Source of the DNA: Chloracidobacterium sp.
GTDB taxonomy: Bacteria > Acidobacteriota > Blastocatellia > Pyrinomonadales > Pyrinomonadaceae
DNA: 64,000 bases
NCBI GenBank assembly: GCA_016706275.1
Contig: JADJJY010000003.1
Coordinates: forward strand, 248,001-312,000
Direction: 5' to 3'
A program made the translations under genes and the position numbers. Of this stretch, positions 1-8,106 are shown piece by piece. The notes below the pieces were generated by a model that was not told the DNA's origin, did not search any database, and saw only the letters and a program-made list of their open reading frames with translations. Numbering within the stretch: the first letter of the stretch is position 1; every line of letters starts with the position of its first letter.

Positions 1-258
1 AACCGTGATGCGGCGATCAAGGAATGGACCGGTGCGGGCACGATGAAATGCGAGGGCATCACCAAGACCTCGTTCACAGAAGGCTTTGCTCAGGCGGCCT
101 CACCTACGGTCGAGATCTTGATGGGTAAGGGTAATGCCGACGGCAAATGCAACGGACAGCCCAACGGGGATCTCTGGCAAACCGCCGTCTACGTCAAAGA
201 AGGCGATGCGTGGAAACTCGCATTTATGTTCGAATCAATGCCAATGCCGGGAGCATAA
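1..258 (+). CDS. NTF2-like/DUF4440-type protein, 3' end only
   Basis: The reading frame is open from the first base of the window, so the N-terminus lies outside. The 85 visible residues end in a pattern (DLWQTAVYVKEGDAWKLAFM) typical of the last strands of SnoaL/DUF4440 members of the NTF2-like superfamily, where a cone-shaped beta-sheet binds small ligands. Two cysteines (KCEG, GKCNG) are visible. Any signal peptide is outside the window, so location and substrate cannot be given. A strong hairpin terminator follows 24 bases after the stop, so this is the last gene of its transcript. The family call is from pattern recognition only. Confidence 0.6.
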   Translation, partial: NRDAAIKEWTGAGTMKCEGITKTSFTEGFAQAASPTVEILMGKGNADGKCNGQPNGDLWQTAVYVKEGDAWKLAFMFESMPMPGA

Positions 259-281
259 ACTCCCCTCGCGTTAACATAACT

Positions 282-318
282 AAAGCCGCGATCTATTAAA
301 CTAGGTCGCGGCTTTTTT
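282..318 (+). terminator. Rho-independent terminator
   Basis: A perfect 10-bp stem (AAAGCCGCGA at 282-291 and its complement at 306-315) is followed by a run of T. It ends the NTF2-like gene, and the convergent comEC gene stops at its edge, so it may work for both strands. Confidence 0.85.
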
Positions 319-3014
319 CATGGTAAAAATGTTTTGATCTCGATGTCTTTGCCGTCAGTCGAGACTGAGATCATTCCTTTTTCGCCGGTTGTCTTCACAG
401 TCGCACCTGCTGCGTTCCAACGCTCGATGACCTCCGGATGCGGGTGGCCAAATGGCGAGTTTCGTCCGACTGAAACAATGGCGTATTTTGCTTTGACCGC
501 ATCGACAAACGGAACGGTCGAAGATGTCCGGCTGCCGTGATGCGGCACTTTTATCAGATCAGCGTTGAACGTGCCGCCGCTATTGAGGATCTCCATTTCA
601 GCCTGACGTTCGATGTCGCCGGTCAGCAGAAATGTGCGGTTGCCGTAAATTATCCGCAAAACGATCGAGTTGTTGTTGTCCGAAACGGCATTTGGGTCGT
701 CGGACGCTGCGGGATAGATAGGCTCGACTGTCACATCGCCAAAATTGAGGCGATCTCCGCGAGCGACGATCTCGACTGGCACGCGTCGGCGTTTTAAAAC
801 ATCAGCGAGTGAATTGAAGTTGAGATCGTCGGTTGGCGTTCGGGCAAATAATGCGGTGCCGATACCGAAATTTTTTGCAACATCTGTCAGCCCCTGAATA
901 TGATCGGCATCGGCGTGAGTTGTGAGGATCGCATCGATACTTGAATAGCCTTTTGCCCAAAGCACCTCGGAAACGACCGACTCACCAATCCCGCGAGTAT
1001 CTCGCTCAAACGGCTCGGCTTCGCCGTCTTTCTTTCGATAATCAAATCGTCCGCCGCCATCGACCAGCAGCGTCTTGCCGTCGGGAAACGTGATCAAAGC
1101 CGCATCGCCCTGCCCGACGTCTAGAAAATCGATGTGCAGCCGTCCATCGGGCTTGGCGACACTAAACGGGTGAAGAACAATGATCGCGATCAGGACTAAC
1201 GCCGATCCGATGACCGGATAAAGAAACCGACGAGTCAAAAATCGCGATGCCGCTTTTAGTTCGAACGGTTTCCAACGCATTATCGCGACCGCGAGCAATA
1301 TCAGCGGCACAAAATAAACGCCGTAAATGACGCGTCCGGCTCCGGTATATGCAGGCAGCCTAAAGCTCGCCCAATCCATCATCGCAAACAGCCGCGGCAC
1401 CGACAGCATCAGCCAGTTCATCACCTCGGCAACCGCAAAAAACGGGGCCGCAAGCAGCGTCGAAATATGCCCGATCAATGCCCCGATCACAGCCGCAAAA
1501 CTCTCGACCGCGATAAATATGCTGACCCACAGATTGAGCAAAACAGACGCGACCGAGACACGGTGAAAATAGATCACCGACAGCGGCAGCATACAGACCT
1601 GGACGATCAACGAGATAAGCAGGCCCTCAAAAACATATCGAAATATTTTTTGTATCGTTTCACCAACACGTCCGGCGAAATACGGCGATTTGAAAATATG
1701 GGCGGACCAGATCTGACGCTTTGATTCGATACTCCATTTTGGGTTGTTCCAGTAAATCGTCTCGCAAAACCGCCGCAGCCAATTTGGGACGTTCGGCGGG
1801 AATGGCGTTGCGGCAATTGGCGACCAACTGCCGATAGCTCGGAGGTGTTCGATCAGCGGATACGCAATAGCAACGATCGCGGCAACGCTTACAAATGTTA
1901 ACTGAAACGACGGATCGAATAGCTCCGTCGGCCGCCACGCCAGTAACACAAGACCGCAAAATCCCAGCGAATTTAGCAGCGTCCCGCGTCGATAGATCGC
2001 ATACGCAAACAACACGACCGTAAACATTATCGCCGCTCTCACAACTGGCACATCCGCACCTACCGCGAGTGTATATCCCCATAAAATAGTCGTCGTAACA
2101 CCGAATTGCAGCCAGCGGTTTCGGGTGAACCAGCGGAGAAATACGAGCAGCAGACCGCCGATAAACGTTATATGCAGGCCCGAAATGACCAGAATATGAA
2201 ACGTCCCGCCGTCGCGAAAAAGATCGGCAGTGTCTTTGTCGAGAAAATATTTATCCCCAAGCAGACTGGCGATCATCACACCAGCCGCTGGTCTGCTCAG
2301 GCCATTTCTGAGGTCATCGATCAATGCCGCACGCTGGTCATAGACCCAAGCCAGCGGCAAAAATACACTTTCGTCGGCGATGTGCTCAACGAGCACACTG
2401 CTTTTTAACGAACACGTCGCGTCGATGCCCAGACGGTCGAGCATCTCGCGTTTTGGCAGGACGCCGGGGTTGAGGTATTCGTCTTCGCGTTCCAGATTGC
2501 ACGCCGCACGGATGCGCGAGCCGTATTTGAGATTTGAAATTTCAGATTTGAGATTTGAAATTTCAGATTCGCTATGCGGCAGAAAGATCCTTACATTACC
2601 GGAAACTATTCTGTCATTGCCACGATATCTGAGAGTTGTCGACTTAAACGTTAAGAATGCACCATCGGCAGATGGTTCGGGCCGGCCGAGCAAGACGCCT
2701 TCGATCTCGACGGGCGAACCCGAGCGGAGGAGGCCGTTGTCGTAAAGCGTCTTTATCCGCTTATCGCTGTTCTGTTTCACTTCACACTGAAACAAAACGG
2801 TTCCACCTGCAATGAAAGCGATCGAGATAAAAATGGTCGCGATTGATTTTGTTCGGAATATGAGAGTAAGAATCAACAACGCCGCAGCGGCGACCAGTGT
2901 GAGAAAAAAACCGACCGTGATGAACTTTGCGATCAAAACACCCGCCGCAAAACACACGGCTAGCCAGAGCATCGGGTGGCGGTTAAATGATGGTCGGGTG
3001 GCGTCGCTTTCCAT
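318..3014 (-). CDS. comEC: ComEC/Rec2 family DNA-uptake channel
   Basis: About 898 residues, a usual size for full-length ComEC, the inner-membrane channel that brings single-stranded DNA into the cell during transformation. The order is: N-terminal membrane segments with a DUF4131-like region, a central multi-span Competence domain (GTFHILVISGLHITFIGG), and a C-terminal metallo-beta-lactamase domain with DFLDVGQGDAA and the metal motif THADADH, followed by HHGSRTSS. I chose the ATG at 3014; a TTG at 3026 overlapping the comEA stop is possible. It is coupled to the upstream comEA-like gene. Oddity: residues around 155-168 contain SEISNLK twice, coded by an exact 21-bp duplication, inside the DUF4131 region. 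Confidence 0.93.
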   Translation of the reverse strand: MESDATRPSFNRHPMLWLAVCFAAGVLIAKFITVGFFLTLVAAAALLILTLIFRTKSIATIFISIAFIAGGTVLFQCEVKQNSDKRIKTLYDNGLLRSGSPVEIEGVLLGRPEPSADGAFLTFKSTTLRYRGNDRIVSGNVRIFLPHSESEISNLKSEISNLKYGSRIRAACNLEREDEYLNPGVLPKREMLDRLGIDATCSLKSSVLVEHIADESVFLPLAWVYDQRAALIDDLRNGLSRPAAGVMIASLLGDKYFLDKDTADLFRDGGTFHILVISGLHITFIGGLLLVFLRWFTRNRWLQFGVTTTILWGYTLAVGADVPVVRAAIMFTVVLFAYAIYRRGTLLNSLGFCGLVLLAWRPTELFDPSFQLTFVSVAAIVAIAYPLIEHLRAIGSWSPIAATPFPPNVPNWLRRFCETIYWNNPKWSIESKRQIWSAHIFKSPYFAGRVGETIQKIFRYVFEGLLISLIVQVCMLPLSVIYFHRVSVASVLLNLWVSIFIAVESFAAVIGALIGHISTLLAAPFFAVAEVMNWLMLSVPRLFAMMDWASFRLPAYTGAGRVIYGVYFVPLILLAVAIMRWKPFELKAASRFLTRRFLYPVIGSALVLIAIIVLHPFSVAKPDGRLHIDFLDVGQGDAALITFPDGKTLLVDGGGRFDYRKKDGEAEPFERDTRGIGESVVSEVLWAKGYSSIDAILTTHADADHIQGLTDVAKNFGIGTALFARTPTDDLNFNSLADVLKRRRVPVEIVARGDRLNFGDVTVEPIYPAASDDPNAVSDNNNSIVLRIIYGNRTFLLTGDIERQAEMEILNSGGTFNADLIKVPHHGSRTSSTVPFVDAVKAKYAIVSVGRNSPFGHPHPEVIERWNAAGATVKTTGEKGMISVSTDGKDIEIKTFLP
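2527..2568. repeat. In-frame 2 x 21-bp repeat within comEC
   Basis: Two exact 21-bp copies, each made of three related heptamers (TTGAGAT, TTGAAAT, TTCAGAT). On the coding strand they give the heptapeptide SEISNLK twice. This is the same heptamer style seen between genes elsewhere in the window. Confidence 0.85.
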
Positions 3015-3022
3015 CGGCGGGC

Positions 3023-3319
3023 TCAATCGGCGCGTAAAAATGGTGCTAATTCGGCAAAGCGAGTTTCGCTGACGCCGCGAATAAGCATCAGATGTTCGAC
3101 GCGGCGAAACGGGCCGTTTGCAGTGCGAAATTCGACGATCGCCTCGGCGGTTTTACGTCCGATGTGGGGTAGTCGTTCGAGGTCATCGACGGTTGCGGTG
3201 TTGATGTTTATTGCGGATGCAGGAGCTATCGCAACCGGGCGGTCATATTCGACCCGCGAGGAACACGCGGTCACAAACGCCGACAAAATCAACACTAAAA
3301 CAAAACTACTCGATCTCAC
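3023..3319 (-). CDS. ComEA-like helix-hairpin-helix lipoprotein
   Basis: 98 residues from the GTG at 3319. The N-terminus (VRSSSFVLVLILSAFVTAC) is a lipoprotein signal with the lipobox VTAC, so the mature protein is expected to be membrane-anchored. The rest is a ComEA-type helix-hairpin-helix pair: ININTATVDDLERLPHIG, then a second hairpin. This family binds double-stranded DNA outside the inner membrane and hands it to ComEC, which is encoded directly downstream; the stop and the ComEC start are nearly adjacent. The frame stays open further upstream (to 3589), but that part runs through palindromic repeats and antisense to the transposase, so I reject it. The lipobox and the fold set the start. 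Confidence 0.8.
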   Translation of the reverse strand: MRSSSFVLVLILSAFVTACSSRVEYDRPVAIAPASAININTATVDDLERLPHIGRKTAEAIVEFRTANGPFRRVEHLMLIRGVSETRFAELAPFLRAD

Positions 3320-3327
3320 ACGAATCT

Positions 3328-3408
3328 GTGCCGCAGGCACTACGGAGATTAGCCCGATGCGAAGCGTCGGGTTACGACGCCCTCTTACCTCCTCGCACCG
3401 CAGGTGCG
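3328..3408. repeat. REP-like palindromes, 3' side of the transposase
   Basis: Three short palindromes in a row: GTGCCGCAGGCAC (3328-3340), CCCGATGC-GAA-GCGTCGGG preceded by TTAG (3349-3371), and CGCACCGCAGGTGCG (3394-3408). They are repeated as a mirror image on the other side of the transposase gene. Confidence 0.8.
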
Positions 3409-3413
3409 ACGTA

Positions 3414-3863
3414 TCATTTCCACAAATATTTCTCATCATACCCGACACCCGCCGCGTCAAGCATCTCAACATACTCATCTTTTGCCGATTTGATTTTATG
3501 ATGCTCCATCTGATTTGCGATGTATCTCTTGACTCTTGGGATCTGCGAGGGGCTAACTGTAATCGCGCCATAGCCACCTTGCCACGCAAACATTCGATGC
3601 CCGATCTCGTTGTGCACCCATTTCGAAGACGCCACCTTGATATCTTTTACAACATCCGCAATGCAATGCGAAGCCCGAAAACCCGCGAGAATATGCACGT
3701 GGTCGTTCGTACCACCAACCGCCTCGGGGACGCAGCCTGCGGTTTTCAAACATCCGCCTAGAAATGCGTGTAGATTATTACGCCATTCTTCTTTAATGCT
3801 TTTTCGGTTATCCAGGGTATGGAAAATGAGATGAACGTGGAGGCTGAGATGTGTTTGAGCCAT
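3414..3863 (-). CDS. IS200/REP-associated tyrosine transposase
   Basis: About 149 residues from the internal ATG (MAQTHLSLHVHLIF); four more residues could be added upstream. It has the single-strand HUH transposase signature: the beta-strand HVHLIFHT, the metal-binding HxH in GTNDHVHIL, and the catalytic Tyr in RVKRYIANQMEHHK. Proteins of this type cut and join single-stranded DNA at hairpins, and RAYT members are linked to REP palindromes. Here the gene is bordered on both sides by the same three palindromes in mirror order. No TnpB partner is present. It lies antisense to nothing essential, between comEA and ftsK. The length is full, so it may be active. Confidence 0.88.
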   Translation of the reverse strand: MAQTHLSLHVHLIFHTLDNRKSIKEEWRNNLHAFLGGCLKTAGCVPEAVGGTNDHVHILAGFRASHCIADVVKDIKVASSKWVHNEIGHRMFAWQGGYGAITVSPSQIPRVKRYIANQMEHHKIKSAKDEYVEMLDAAGVGYDEKYLWK

Positions 3864-3871
3864 ATATTTCG

Positions 3872-3955
3872 TCACACCTGCGGTGTGAGGTTGTATTTGG
3901 TTTCGGTTTTCCCGACGCTAACGCATCGGGCTAATTTACGTTGTGCCTGCGGCAC
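3872..3955. repeat. REP-like palindromes, 5' side of the transposase
   Basis: TCACACCTGCGGTGTGA (3872-3888), CCCGACGC-TAAC-GCATCGGG followed by CTAA (3911-3934) and GTGCCTGCGGCAC (3943-3955). In order and sequence this is the inverse of the block at 3328-3408, so the element has long compound inverted ends. Confidence 0.8.
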
Positions 3956-3990
3956 CGAGGGCGATTCGCAATATTAAATTCTCATTGCTT

Positions 3991-4029
3991 AATTCGAAAT
4001 TCGAAATTCGAAATTCGTAATTCGTAATT
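3991..4029. repeat. Heptamer tandem repeat (AATTCGA/T)n
   Basis: Five heptamers, three AATTCGA then two AATTCGT, followed by a partial AATTG copy, lying directly after the ftsK stop codon. No opposed arm is visible, so this is a single-arm member of the short-unit repeats found across the window. Confidence 0.85.
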
Positions 4030-4038
4030 GAAAATCCC

Positions 4039-6441
4039 CTACTCATCTCCCAGAGCACCTTCGTTGATGTCCTGCAGGTCTTCGTACGCTTTGCTGAGGA
4101 CTGGGCGGGCACGAGTCGAGCCGTCCATTTCGCCGATATAGCCCTCGCGGACCATGGCGTCGAGGATGGCGGCGGCACGGCCGTAACCGATACGCAGATG
4201 GCGTTGGAGAAGCGATGTCGAGCCGCGTTTTGCCTGGACAACACATTTGAGAGCGTCGTGAAACAGCGGGTCGCGGCGTCCGGGCAGATCGTCGCCATCA
4301 TCGAGCTCTTCGGGTGAGACGGTGATCGTCTGGTCGTATTCGGGCCTGCGTTGGGCCTTGATAAATTCGACAACGGTATTGATCTCGGTCTCATCGACAA
4401 ACGCTCCGTGAACGCGGATCACCTGTGAATTGCCAGGCGGCAAAAACAGCATATCGCCCTGGCCGAGCAAGCCTTCGGCTCCGTTGGCGTCAATGATGGT
4501 GCGGGAATCGACCTTTGACGAGACGCGAAAACTAATACGCGACGGGAAATTTGCCTTGATGAGGCCGGTGATGACATCGACACTTGGGCGTTGTGTCGCA
4601 AGCACGAGATGAATGCCGACTGCACGAGCCATTTGTGCCAGACGCGTGATCGATTCCTCAACGTCCTTGCCCGACACCATCATCAGATCGGCAAGCTCAT
4701 CGATGATGATCACCACGTATGGCAGTCTTTTATACGCATCGCCATTTTCGTCCAAACGTTCCTCAGCTATCCAGCCGATGATCTTTTCGTTATAGCCGGC
4801 AATGTTGCGGACGCCAAATTGTGCGAGTTCTTTATACCGCTTTTCCATCTCAGCGACCGCCCATCTAAGCGCGTTGGAGGCTCGTTTAGGGTCGGTGATG
4901 ATCGGCACGCTGAGATGCGGAATATCTGCATACAAACCTAATTCGAGCCGTTTTGGGTCGACCATGATGAATTTGACCTCATCGGGCGTCGCCTTGAACA
5001 GGATCGACATTATCAGCGTGTTGACGCCGACCGATTTACCCGCACCGGTCGCACCCGCGATCAGCAAATGCGGCATTTTTGTAAGATCGGCAACATAATT
5101 CGTTCCATCGATCGTCTTGCCGAGCCCGAGGGTCAGCAGCGAATGCTCATTGCGAAATTGTGCTGATTCGATCACCTCACGCAGGTTGATGATCTCGCGC
5201 TTTTTGTTCGGCACCTCGATGCCGACGTGGGCTTTGCCGGGAATGCGGTCGATGCGTACCGATTGTGCCTTTAACGCCAGGGACAGGTCATCAACGAGGC
5301 CCGTGATACGAGAATATTTGACACCTGCGGCAGGTTTGAATTCGTACGTTGTCACTACCGGCCCCGACTTATAATCGGCGACCTTACCGGGAACGTTAAA
5401 CTCGGTCGATTTTGTCTCGATAAGCTGGCCGATAAGCTTTAGTTCGTCCTCTGCCTGAGCAACACGGGGAGCTACCGGCGTCAGCATCGAAGGATTTGGC
5501 AGGACAAATTCGCCGTGCTTTAAGACGACCTCTTCGATAGGTTCGGGCATCTCCTCGAACGGCGGCTCTATTTCGTCATCGATCTGTGTTTGATACGGGT
5601 CTTCGGCATCTACCGTTGGCAACGACGGCTCCTCAAACAAAGGCTCGGCCCGACCGACTGCGGCGGCAGCGGCCATCGCCTCGATATCGTCAACCGAGAT
5701 GGTCGGCGGCAGGCTCTCCGGCCCCGCATCACGTTTCTCTCGACGCTTGTCGGCACGCTTTTTGGCAGCGTCGATCTCGGGCGTACGCACGGCTCGGCGT
5801 TTGTCCCGCCACTCGTCAATGCGGATGCGTAGATTTTCCCAAGCAACATCAAAATGGCTCAGAAAACCGCCGAGCGTAAAATTTGTAATGAGCAAAAACG
5901 AGCTGATGAAAACAGCAAACAGCAAAATACCCGCTCCGATCCGGCTGATAAAATGTGCCGTCCCCTGGGCAGCCGCCTCGCCGACGATCGCTCCGTAACC
6001 GCCAAACAACGTGGTCAGCCCTGCAAGCGAAATAACAAAAAAGATAAATCCCGCAACCCTCAAAAAACGCGGCACGAGTGTATTTGCCTGAAACACGCGC
6101 CAAGCGATCAGCCCGATCAACAACGGAAAAACATACGCCGTCCATCCAAATGTGTTGAACAGAGCCGCCGCAATATTAGCACCGACCGGGCCGACCCAAT
6201 TATGATTCGAAACCGCTCCGCTGCCCGTCGAAAACCAAGATCGATCCGCCGGGCTGCTTGTCACCAGCGACAGCAGCACGAGCAGACCAAGAGCCGCGAC
6301 GATGATCGCCACAACATCATTCCAGATCGAGTGCTTTGGCGCCTTGCCGCTTTTCTTTTTGAGCAAAGTGGTGCCGTCGGCGAGACAAAAATTGATGTCG
6401 TCGTCCTTATAGACCTCGCTGCAAGTAGGGCAAGTCTTCAT
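4039..6441 (-). CDS. ftsK: FtsK/SpoIIIE DNA translocase with N-terminal zinc ribbon
   Basis: About 800 residues from the ATG coding MKTCPTC. The first 20 residues are a CPTC...FCLADG zinc-ribbon leader, a style common in Acidobacteria proteins and unusual for FtsK. Then come four membrane segments (about 40-200), an acidic linker, the alpha/beta motor with Walker A GATGAGKS and Walker B VVIIIDELADLMM, and a C-terminal winged-helix gamma domain (LQRHLRIGYGRAAAILDAM) that reads polar sequences. The family pumps chromosome DNA through the division septum and activates dimer resolution. The gene stands alone; a heptamer repeat abuts its start and leaves no clear ribosome site, and another follows its stop. 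Confidence 0.95.
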   Translation of the reverse strand: MKTCPTCSEVYKDDDINFCLADGTTLLKKKSGKAPKHSIWNDVVAIIVAALGLLVLLSLVTSSPADRSWFSTGSGAVSNHNWVGPVGANIAAALFNTFGWTAYVFPLLIGLIAWRVFQANTLVPRFLRVAGFIFFVISLAGLTTLFGGYGAIVGEAAAQGTAHFISRIGAGILLFAVFISSFLLITNFTLGGFLSHFDVAWENLRIRIDEWRDKRRAVRTPEIDAAKKRADKRREKRDAGPESLPPTISVDDIEAMAAAAAVGRAEPLFEEPSLPTVDAEDPYQTQIDDEIEPPFEEMPEPIEEVVLKHGEFVLPNPSMLTPVAPRVAQAEDELKLIGQLIETKSTEFNVPGKVADYKSGPVVTTYEFKPAAGVKYSRITGLVDDLSLALKAQSVRIDRIPGKAHVGIEVPNKKREIINLREVIESAQFRNEHSLLTLGLGKTIDGTNYVADLTKMPHLLIAGATGAGKSVGVNTLIMSILFKATPDEVKFIMVDPKRLELGLYADIPHLSVPIITDPKRASNALRWAVAEMEKRYKELAQFGVRNIAGYNEKIIGWIAEERLDENGDAYKRLPYVVIIIDELADLMMVSGKDVEESITRLAQMARAVGIHLVLATQRPSVDVITGLIKANFPSRISFRVSSKVDSRTIIDANGAEGLLGQGDMLFLPPGNSQVIRVHGAFVDETEINTVVEFIKAQRRPEYDQTITVSPEELDDGDDLPGRRDPLFHDALKCVVQAKRGSTSLLQRHLRIGYGRAAAILDAMVREGYIGEMDGSTRARPVLSKAYEDLQDINEGALGDE

Positions 6442-6445
6442 GAAA

Positions 6446-6476
6446 GTGAACAACTAATAGTGAACAGTGAACAGTG
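6446..6476. repeat. Heptamer arm, left of S23 gene
   Basis: GTGAACA followed, after a spacer, by GTGAACAGTGAACAGTGG. The complementary arm is at 6845-6874, on the other side of the small gene. The arm lies between the S23 stop and the ftsK start. Confidence 0.85.
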
Positions 6477-6477
6477 G

Positions 6478-6846
6478 TTAAGCCTTTCTCGTAGTTTTCA
6501 CTGTTGCGATCAGCATCTTTATCAATTCAACACAATCGACCGACAGACTGCGGAACGTCTTTTCATTAATGTAATCGGTGTCACGAAGTATCAAAAGCCA
6601 GTATTCGGTTTCATTTGCTTCTTTGAGAGCTATCGACATTTTATTACGAAAGTCCGCCTTGGATATGCCGTATTCAGCCTCGCGAACCAACGCCCCAATG
6701 GACGTCCCGGATCTTAGAACCTGTCTGCTCAGAACATACTCCTTATGTTCCGCTACCAAAAATTGACTCAAGCGAACAATTCGCACGCTAAAAGCATAGC
6801 TCTTCGAACGTAAAACAGATTCTTTTCTAGTTTCTGTTCCTTCCAT
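6478..6846 (-). CDS. Four-helix bundle protein, S23/IVS family (copy 1)
   Basis: 122 residues, all helical, with the family core YVLSRQVLRSGTSIGA and KADFRNKMSIALKEANETEY. This family was first known from intervening sequences in 23S rRNA genes, and related proteins (Avd) act in diversity-generating retroelements; no enzyme activity is known for the stand-alone forms. Here it is not in rRNA but between prfB and ftsK. The whole gene is enclosed by two opposed heptamer arms (6446-6476 and 6845-6874). The start codon lies within one arm and the stop touches the other, so gene and repeats form one unit. A second copy with different arms is at 38442. It may be an IVS-like mobile unit; that is inference. 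Confidence 0.85.
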   Translation of the reverse strand: MEGTETRKESVLRSKSYAFSVRIVRLSQFLVAEHKEYVLSRQVLRSGTSIGALVREAEYGISKADFRNKMSIALKEANETEYWLLILRDTDYINEKTFRSLSVDCVELIKMLIATVKTTRKA

Positions 6847-6874
6847 TGTTCACTATTCACTGTTCCCTGTTCAC
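6845..6874. repeat. Heptamer arm, right of S23 gene
   Basis: ATTGTTCACTATTCACTGTT and onward to TGTTCAC, complementary to the arm at 6446-6476. It overlaps the S23 start codon and the last codons of prfB, which ends at 6857. Confidence 0.85.
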
Positions 6875-7964
6875 TTTCTTAGAAACAAGAAACTCATGAA
6901 TAAACTCATCGATCTCACCATCCAGCACTGCATCGACATCTGAAGTTTCGTGCTTGGTTCGGGTGTCTTTGACCAGCCGGTACGGGTGCAGGACGTAATT
7001 GCGTATCTGCGAACCGAACGAGATGTCCTGTTTGGTCGCTTCGAGCTCGGCGGCACCGGCGAGGCGTTTTTCGAGTTCGAGCTCGTATAGTTTAGACCGC
7101 AGCACGTTCATCGCGACCGTTTTATTTTGCAGCTGCGACCGCTGATTCTGACAAGTTACCACAATATTGGTCGGAAGATGCGTAATTCTTACCGCCGAAT
7201 CTGTGACATTTACATGCTGGCCGCCCGCACCGGACGAGCGGTACGTGTCGATACGCAGGTCTTTGTCCTCGATATTGACCTCGATCGTCTCGTCGATCTC
7301 CGGTGAGACGAACATCGAAGCGAACGAAGTTTCGCGGCTGCCGCCCGAGTTGAACGGCGATATCCGAACCAGACGATGCACGCCCGCCTCGGCCGCAAGC
7401 AGCCCGTAAGCGTAATCCCCCTCGATGCGAAATGTTGCCGATTTTATACCAGCCTCGCTGCCCGATTGCTCGTCAAGTATCTCAGCCTTAAACCCTTTTT
7501 TCTCGGCCCAGCGAAGATACATCCGCAGCAGCATCTGGCAAAAATCCTGTGCGTCAGTGCCGCCCGCACCCGATTGCAGCGAGCAGATCGCGTTATTTGC
7601 GTCTGTCTCACCGGACAGCAGCGACTGGACCTCAGCCGCGGCAACCTCACGTTCTAAACGGTTTATCAGCGTCTCGAGTTCCTTTGCCGAATCGGCATCC
7701 TCGGCGGCAAACTCGAATAAAACCTCGGCATCCGAAACGCCCGTTTCAAAAGCTTTTTGCTGATTAAGAGCCCGCTCGATCCGGCTGCGCATCTGCACCA
7801 CCTTTTGCGCCGATTCCTGATCGTCCCAAAAACCAGGTGCAGAGATGAGTTTTTCCGAATCGTCCAGCTCTAGCTGTTTGGCAGGCGCGTCAAAGATACC
7901 TCCCAAGTTGGGTAACTTTTTCTTTGATAGCGTCGAATTTTGTTTGAAGTTCTGTGAGTTCCAT
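6857..7964 (-). CDS. prfB: Peptide chain release factor 2, programmed +1 frameshift
   Basis: RF2 frees finished proteins at UGA and UAA codons. Reading starts at the ATG at 7964 (MELTELQTKFDAIKEK) and meets an in-frame TGA at codon 25 (7892-7890). The site reads AGG TAT CTT TGA C, the known RF2 autoregulatory slip with an internal Shine-Dalgarno-like GGGAGG; shifting by one base gives DAPAKQLELDD and a 368-residue product of normal size. The tripeptide SPF (stop recognition) and the GGQ motif (SGAGGQHVN) are both present. A long open frame upstream of the slip site in the downstream frame is an artefact. The C-terminus runs into the repeat arm of the neighbouring S23 gene. Confidence 0.96.
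7890..7906 (-). promoter_or_regulatory. RF2 frameshift site
   Basis: On the minus strand: GGGAGG, then TAT CTT TGA C. The purine stretch pairs with 16S rRNA and the CTT codon slips forward one base when RF2 is scarce, so RF2 controls its own synthesis. Confidence 0.93.
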
Positions 7965-8018
7965 TCAGGATATTTTACCGCAGAGACGTGGAGACGCGGA
8001 GTGGAAAAGACGTTTTTA

Positions 8019-8106
8019 ACCACAGATAGACACAGATACCACAGATAAGAAAAAGCCTTGTGATTATTACACTTCCTATCTGTGTCTATTCGTGTTCATC
8101 TGTGGT
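8019..8106. repeat. Inverted CACAGAT-type repeat pair
   Basis: Left arm ACCACAGATAGACACAGATA (8019-8038) and right arm from 8076 to 8106 ending ATCTGTGGT. The arms are imperfect complements with a loop of about 30 bases. The lnt stop codon and its last residues (FTTDEHE) are coded by the right arm. Confidence 0.85.

Noticed and set aside
2106..2408. Open frames on the plus strand within comEC, and similar antisense frames in lnt, polA, scpA and others
   Set aside because: They are opposite strongly coding genes and have no signals of their own; they result from GC-biased codon use.
3320..3589. Longer N-terminus for the ComEA-like protein
   Set aside because: It is antisense to the transposase and passes through REP palindromes; the lipoprotein signal at 3319 is a natural start.
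6857..8023. A single 388-residue reading of prfB without frameshift
   Set aside because: The first part (before FDAPAK) reads the leader in the wrong frame; the canonical slip site and an RF2-like N-terminus in frame zero explain the gene better.
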